DNA of 18,831 bases from Tyzzerella sp. Its GTDB lineage: Bacteria; Bacillota; Clostridia; Lachnospirales; Anaerotignaceae. Below are positions 15,161-18,831 of this stretch, one piece after another. Where the stretch lies: NCBI GenBank assembly GCA_019415525.1, contig DXZA01000001.1, positions 1-18,831 on the forward strand, read 5' to 3'. The notes beneath the pieces were generated by a model, which was given only the letters and a program-made list of their open reading frames with translations, was not told the origin of the DNA and did not search any database. Position numbers and translations under genes: made by a program. Numbering within the stretch: position 1 is the first letter of the stretch; each line of letters starts with the position of its first letter.

Positions 15161-16267
15161 ATGGTTAACGATATTATTACTGTTGCTAAAAGAGATAATA
15201 ATAAAAAAAGAAAATTTCTTTTAGTTAATAAAATACAAGGAAAACATGTACCTGTTTCACCTAAAAAGTCTTTAGAATTTTTTGATAAGCTTTATCAAAA
15301 TATTAAATATAAATTTCAAAATGAAAATATTTTAGTTATAGGTTTTTCTGAAACAGCTACTGCAATAGGTTCAAGACTTGCAATAAATTTAGGCTGTAAT
15401 TATATACAAACAACTAGAGAATATAAAGAAGGTATAAAATATATATATTTTTCTGAAGAGCATAGTCATGCAGAAGAACAAAAATTAGCTTTTAGTGATA
15501 TTGATAATATAAGTAAAAATATTGATAGAATAGTATTTGCAGAAGATGAAATAACAACAGGAAAAACAATTTTTAATATAGTTAATATAATAAAAAACTC
15601 TTTTTCTGATAATAACAATAAAATTAAATTTACAGCGGTATCAATACTTAATGGTATGAGTGATGAAGCCATAGAAGAATTTAAAAGTAATAATATAGAT
15701 TTTTGTTATCTTTATAAAATAGATAATAGTAGTCGTGATGAAGAAGTCGAAAAATATAAATATGATGGAAAGTATTTTGATAAAATTAAATATGAAAATC
15801 AAAAATATAATGAATTAATATTTAAAGGAATGAAAGACCCTTCTCATATTATGATTGATAGTAAAGAGTATAATAAAATATGTTTTGAACTTTCTGAAAA
15901 TATAATTAAAAATATAGATTTATCAAAATATTCAGATATACTTGTACTTGGTACGGAAGAGTTTATGTATCCACCAATGTTTGTTGGAAATGAAATATCA
16001 AAGCTTAATAAAAATGTATTTTTTCATGCAACAACAAGAAGCCCTATATGTGTAAGTAGTGAAAAAGAATATCCCCTTAATAAAAGATATTCTCTTTCAA
16101 GTTTTTATGATAATAAAAGAAATACTTTTATATATAACTTAAAAAAATATGATTGTGTTATTATAATTACAAATTCACAAACTCCATTATCAGAAGGCTG
16201 TGAAAATATAGTTTCTGCATTGTATAATGAAGGTTGTGAAAATATATATGTTGTAAGGTGGTGTTAA
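15161..16267 (+). CDS. Ter-module phosphoribosyltransferase with C-terminal TRSP domain
   Basis: A 368-residue cytosolic protein of the biosynthetic module associated with tellurite/stress (Ter) systems. The N-terminal domain is a divergent phosphoribosyltransferase: the PRPP loop reads EDEITTGKT (128-136), and the preceding TTREYKEG and EEHSHAEEQ (99-107) are typical of this subfamily. The C-terminal half holds the TRSP domain, with its name-giving motif TTRSP (291-295). The family is proposed to make a nucleoside-like compound from PRPP and a base; the reaction has not been shown as far as I know. AGGAGG precedes the ATG. The stop is three bases before the next gene's start, and the end carries that gene's ribosome binding site, so they form an operon. 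Confidence 0.87.
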   Translation: MVNDIITVAKRDNNKKRKFLLVNKIQGKHVPVSPKKSLEFFDKLYQNIKYKFQNENILVIGFSETATAIGSRLAINLGCNYIQTTREYKEGIKYIYFSEEHSHAEEQKLAFSDIDNISKNIDRIVFAEDEITTGKTIFNIVNIIKNSFSDNNNKIKFTAVSILNGMSDEAIEEFKSNNIDFCYLYKIDNSSRDEEVEKYKYDGKYFDKIKYENQKYNELIFKGMKDPSHIMIDSKEYNKICFELSENIIKNIDLSKYSDILVLGTEEFMYPPMFVGNEISKLNKNVFFHATTRSPICVSSEKEYPLNKRYSLSSFYDNKRNTFIYNLKKYDCVIIITNSQTPLSEGCENIVSALYNEGCENIYVVRWC

Positions 16268-16269
16268 TA

Positions 16270-17319
16270 TTGAGAAGTAGTTATAATAAAGAAGATGTAG
16301 AAATATTACTTAAGGATATAACAGGGCTTGTTGTACCACAGCCAACAGAGGAAAGAGAGAAACTTATACAGTCAGGTCGTCATTATAGTGAAATGCTACC
16401 AATAGAGTATTCTCCTTCTGAAAAATATATTGAAGCATATTATAATGCCCTTGAAAACTATGGAAAAGCTGTTGCAAATGCTGTTGGTGTTCTTTCTGAT
16501 AAAATATATAGCAAAAAGGGTAAAGAAGTTGTACTTGTATCTCTTGCAAGAGCCGGAATACCTGCCGGTATACTTATAAAAAGATATTTTAAATTTAAGT
16601 ATAATTGTGATATAAAACATTATGCCATATCAATAATACGAGGTAGAGGTATTGATAAAAATGCTATTAAATATATTATTGAAAGACATAATGTTAAAGA
16701 TATACTTTTTGTTGATGGGTGGATTGGAAAAGGTGCTATATTAAATGAACTTAAAAAATGTGTAAAAGACTTTGAAGGGCTTTCAGATGATTTAGCAGTA
16801 ATTGCTGACCCAGCTAATATTACAAATTATTATGGTACAAATGAAGATATACTTATACCAAGTTCATGTTTAAATTCAACTGTTTCAGGTCTTATAAGCA
16901 GAACGTTTTTAAGAGATGATATCATAAGAGAAAATGACTTTCATGGTGCTGTTTATTACGGAGAGCTTAAAGATAAAGATGTTTCTTATGAATTTATAGA
17001 AAACATTGAAAAATATTTTCAAAAAGATAATATTATACATAAAAATATATATAACTCAAAAGGTATAGATGAAGTTTTAAAAATACAAAATAAATATAAT
17101 GTTTCTGATATAAACTTTATAAAACCAGGAATAGGAGAAGCCACAAGAGTTCTTTTAAGAAGAGTTCCTTGGAAAATTATTATAAATGAAAATAATAAAA
17201 ATGATAGTGAATTAAATCATATAATACGTCTTGCAGAAGAAAAAAATGTTAATATTGAATATGATTTGATAGGTAATTATAAAGTTTGTGGAATAATAAA
17301 AAATATGGGTGATATATAA
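16270..17319 (+). CDS. StiP-family cysteine protease-like protein with C-terminal PELOTA RNA-binding domain
   Basis: A 349-residue Ter-module protein. The N-terminal StiP domain shows LIQSGRHYSEM, SLARAGIPAGILIKRY (from 91), HYAISIIRGRGID (117-129), FVDGWIGKGAI (147-157) and SSCLNSTVSGLISR, in which Cys190 is the likely nucleophile. The C-terminal 85 residues, with KPGIGEATRVLLRRVPWKI, match the PELOTA-type RNA-binding fold. A TTG start at 16270 is chosen because AAGGTGG (16255-16261) lies eight bases upstream and the resulting N-terminus fits the family; in-frame GTGs at 16258 and 16261 lie on that site. The family is predicted to be a protease, or to act in synthesis of the module's metabolite; activity is unproven. 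It converges on the lyase gene, separated by a shared hairpin. Confidence 0.89.
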   Translation: MRSSYNKEDVEILLKDITGLVVPQPTEEREKLIQSGRHYSEMLPIEYSPSEKYIEAYYNALENYGKAVANAVGVLSDKIYSKKGKEVVLVSLARAGIPAGILIKRYFKFKYNCDIKHYAISIIRGRGIDKNAIKYIIERHNVKDILFVDGWIGKGAILNELKKCVKDFEGLSDDLAVIADPANITNYYGTNEDILIPSSCLNSTVSGLISRTFLRDDIIRENDFHGAVYYGELKDKDVSYEFIENIEKYFQKDNIIHKNIYNSKGIDEVLKIQNKYNVSDINFIKPGIGEATRVLLRRVPWKIIINENNKNDSELNHIIRLAEEKNVNIEYDLIGNYKVCGIIKNMGDI

Positions 17320-17320
17320 A

Positions 17321-17346
17321 AAGACGGCTTTTGCCGTCTTATTTTA
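17321..17346. terminator. Bidirectional terminator between convergent Ter-module genes
   Basis: A perfect eight-base-pair stem AAGACGGC/GCCGTCTT with a TTTT loop (17321-17340) fills the whole 19-base gap. On the minus strand it is followed by TTTTTATAT, a good T tract; on the plus strand by ATTTTATT. The stop codon of the minus-strand lyase gene lies within the stem. Confidence 0.88.
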
Positions 17347-18307
17347 TTCCATAATAATCTCCAAGAACAATTATTTTTTTAGCCCAGTTGGAATGGGTTT
17401 TTATTTCGTTCATTCTTTCTTCTTCTGTACTTTTTGAAACTAGCTTATTTTTTGACATATCCCAATTTAATATGCTTTTTGCATCATTATAATCTGATTT
17501 TGAAACTTTTAATCCTTCATTTATTATAGATATTTGATTAGGGTGAATACAGGTTTTTCCTATAAAACCATTTAAAGTATCAAGTTCAATTTCCTTTTCA
17601 AGTCCCTTTTTCCATTGGTCATTAATTCCGGAAAAATAATCCCAAACAACTCCGGATATAACGTACTCTCTTCCGAAAACTGTGTATATATCACCTAAAA
17701 TATTGTTTATTGATGAAATATCATATATTGTTTGATAGCTATTTCTTCTTAATCCAAGATTATGGCATATATCATTTCCACCAATTCGTATATTAAGAAC
17801 TAAATTATGTATGTTATCAAGTTTTTGTTTTAATTTATAAAGATTAGATATTCTTTTTTCTATGTCTAATATAAAACCATTTTCTATAATAGGCATAATA
17901 TAAATTTTTTTATCTAAATTTTTATTTATATTTTCTATTTCTTTAATATATTCATCTGCATTATTAGGAGAAAATTTTGGAGCAACAAATCCTGTAAGTA
18001 TATGAGATGTATTTTTTAACATATTGAATATTTTTGAAATCTGCAAAGGGTTTCTTACTCTTATAAATATTTTAGGCATAAAAAATGTGCTTTCTGATAA
18101 TTCTTTATTTAAAATAGAAAATATATTAACAATATTTTTTTCTCCCATTTCAACAGCATCATCATTTATAGAGTCTTCAAGACATAAACATAAAGAATAT
18201 TTTTTACCCCAAATTTCATTTTTTATATTATATGGAACATTTGTATTTATAGCAGGGCTATAAAGAAGTGCCCCAACAGTATAACCTTCATTCAATATTT
18301 TATTCAT
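17339..18307 (-). CDS. HpcH/HpaI aldolase/citrate lyase (CitE-like) family protein of the Ter module
   Basis: A 322-residue cytosolic TIM-barrel carbon-carbon lyase-like enzyme of the type found in Ter-associated clusters. Active-site segments are present: LCLEDSI with Glu44 and Asp45, FIRVRNP (81-87), PIIE with Glu142, RIGGNDI (174-180) with an acidic metal ligand, and GKTCIHPNQ (240-248). In relatives these bind a divalent metal and a keto- or acyl-substrate. It is more divergent than canonical CitE, and the substrate is unknown. It is transcribed towards the StiP gene and away from the partial gene at the window end. CTCCC on the plus strand (18318-18322) is its GGGAG ribosome binding site, ten bases before the ATG. 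It may be a cleaving or condensing enzyme for the module's metabolite, which is inference. Confidence 0.85.
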   Translation of the reverse strand: MNKILNEGYTVGALLYSPAINTNVPYNIKNEIWGKKYSLCLCLEDSINDDAVEMGEKNIVNIFSILNKELSESTFFMPKIFIRVRNPLQISKIFNMLKNTSHILTGFVAPKFSPNNADEYIKEIENINKNLDKKIYIMPIIENGFILDIEKRISNLYKLKQKLDNIHNLVLNIRIGGNDICHNLGLRRNSYQTIYDISSINNILGDIYTVFGREYVISGVVWDYFSGINDQWKKGLEKEIELDTLNGFIGKTCIHPNQISIINEGLKVSKSDYNDAKSILNWDMSKNKLVSKSTEEERMNEIKTHSNWAKKIIVLGDYYGIK

Positions 18308-18340
18308 ATTTTTAACACTCCCTGATTTATTAAGATATAT

Positions 18341-18349
18341 ATTATATCA
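18341..18349 (-). promoter_or_regulatory. Extended -10 promoter of the CitE-like gene
   Basis: Read on the minus strand, TGATATAAT lies here (TATAAT at 18346-18341), about 19 bases before the ribosome binding site. No strong -35 is visible at 17 bases. The start would be near 18334. Confidence 0.5.
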
Positions 18350-18397
18350 TTTTGCATATAAAAACAACTATATTTGTGTTAAAATTAATTATAGTTA

Positions 18398-18403
18398 TAT
18401 AAT
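18398..18403 (+). promoter_or_regulatory. Candidate -10 for the divergent gene at the window end
   Basis: TATAAT (18398-18403) with TTGTGT (18374-18379) 18 bases upstream could drive the last gene. The start would then fall inside the ribosome binding site, so this assignment is weak; TATAGT at 18390-18395 is an alternative. Confidence 0.3.
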
Positions 18404-18418
18404 AAGTAGGTGATATAT

Positions 18419-18831
18419 GTGAATTATGATATACGTATGAATGTTATGAATATAAATTCTATAAAATCATTTGCTGGAGTAAAAGGCAGATTTTTTTATA
18501 ATACAAAAGATGTGTATTTTACAGAAATAAGTGGAGTTGACAAAGGTGAAGAGCTACTTAAACAAATATATGATATGGATAATATGTTTATAGGCAAACA
18601 AGGGTATATTAGAGTAAATGGTTTTGAAAATAATATTTCTTATGATGATATAAATTATTATTCAAATTCATATGAAAATAATAGTTATTCTATTAAATAT
18701 AACATGGACAATGAACTTAAAAATGTTTATATAAACGGAATTAATAATATTAAAAAAATATTTACCAACAATACACCTAATGCTAATAACACTATTTTAA
18801 AAAATTTTATTATAAAAATAATGTATTGGAG
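18419..18831 (+). CDS. Partial protein-coding gene running off the window; possible YceG-like Ter-module component
   Basis: An open frame of 137 codons from a GTG start continues past the window end. TAGGTGAT (18407-18414) gives good ribosome binding spacing; the ATG at 18417 is out of frame and meets a stop at once. The visible part is soluble, rich in Asn, Tyr and Ile, and contains GRFFYNTKDVYFTEISGVDKGEELLKQIYDMDNMFIG near residue 23, after which a low-complexity Asn/Tyr-rich stretch (about 76-92) follows. It is divergent from the CitE-like gene. Its position in a Ter module, and the YFTEISGVDKGEELLKQIY-like opening, fit a YceG-like component of these modules, but I do not recognise it firmly. 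Absence of stops, the start context and synonymous AT-rich codons support a real gene. Confidence 0.6.
   Translation, partial: MNYDIRMNVMNINSIKSFAGVKGRFFYNTKDVYFTEISGVDKGEELLKQIYDMDNMFIGKQGYIRVNGFENNISYDDINYYSNSYENNSYSIKYNMDNELKNVYINGINNIKKIFTNNTPNANNTILKNFIIKIMYW

Noticed and set aside
18024..18263. 79-residue plus-strand ORF inside the CitE-like gene
   Set aside because: Antisense shadow of a gene with conserved catalytic motifs; no supporting start context.

Overview
This AT-rich, densely packed 18.8 kb window looks like an anaerobic low-GC Firmicute, most likely a clostridium of the Lachnospirales type. The evidence is strong AGGAGG-type ribosome binding sites, an [FeFe]-hydrogenase maturation operon headed by a TM1266-family gene, a BMP-type purine nucleoside ABC transporter, and a Firmicute-style tellurite/stress (Ter) associated biosynthetic module. 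No tRNA, rRNA, CRISPR array or insertion sequence is visible.

Layout. (1) 134-1511: a small LpdD-like (prenylated-flavin chaperone-like) protein and a Gfo/Idh/MocA oxidoreductase. (2) 1512-1840: a gene-free regulatory gap with two good sigma-A-type promoters and overlapping inverted repeats. (3) 1841-8913: a tightly coupled salvage operon with M20 amidohydrolase, BMP lipoprotein, ABC ATPase, two permeases and adenosine deaminase, closed by a strong terminator. A hairpin between the lipoprotein and ATPase genes may set their expression ratio. (4) 8947-9247: acylphosphatase with its own promoter and terminator. (5) 9249-13513: hydrogenase maturation operon (TM1266-like regulator, hydE, hydG, hydF). 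It follows a leader of about 180 nt holding two competing GC-rich hairpins, one terminator-like. (6) 13582-14958: a MATE exporter. (7) 15018-15098: a 26-residue single-helix membrane microprotein missed by ordinary ORF length cut-offs, followed by a terminator. (8) 15161-18831: part of a Ter-type biosynthetic module with PRTase-TRSP, StiP-PELOTA, a convergent CitE-like lyase, and a divergent gene that runs off the window.

How the parts work together. The transporter should import purine nucleosides and the deaminase convert adenosine to inosine. The amidohydrolase, translationally coupled to the binding protein, suggests that an amide-linked substrate also feeds this route. HydE, HydG and HydF build and carry the 2Fe subcluster of [FeFe]-hydrogenase; the hydrogenase gene is not in the window. 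The last block belongs to a family of clusters proposed from comparative genomics to make a nucleoside-like metabolite in Ter stress responses. Its product and the TerD partners are not visible here. The most unusual items are this block, the microprotein before it, and the hyd leader.
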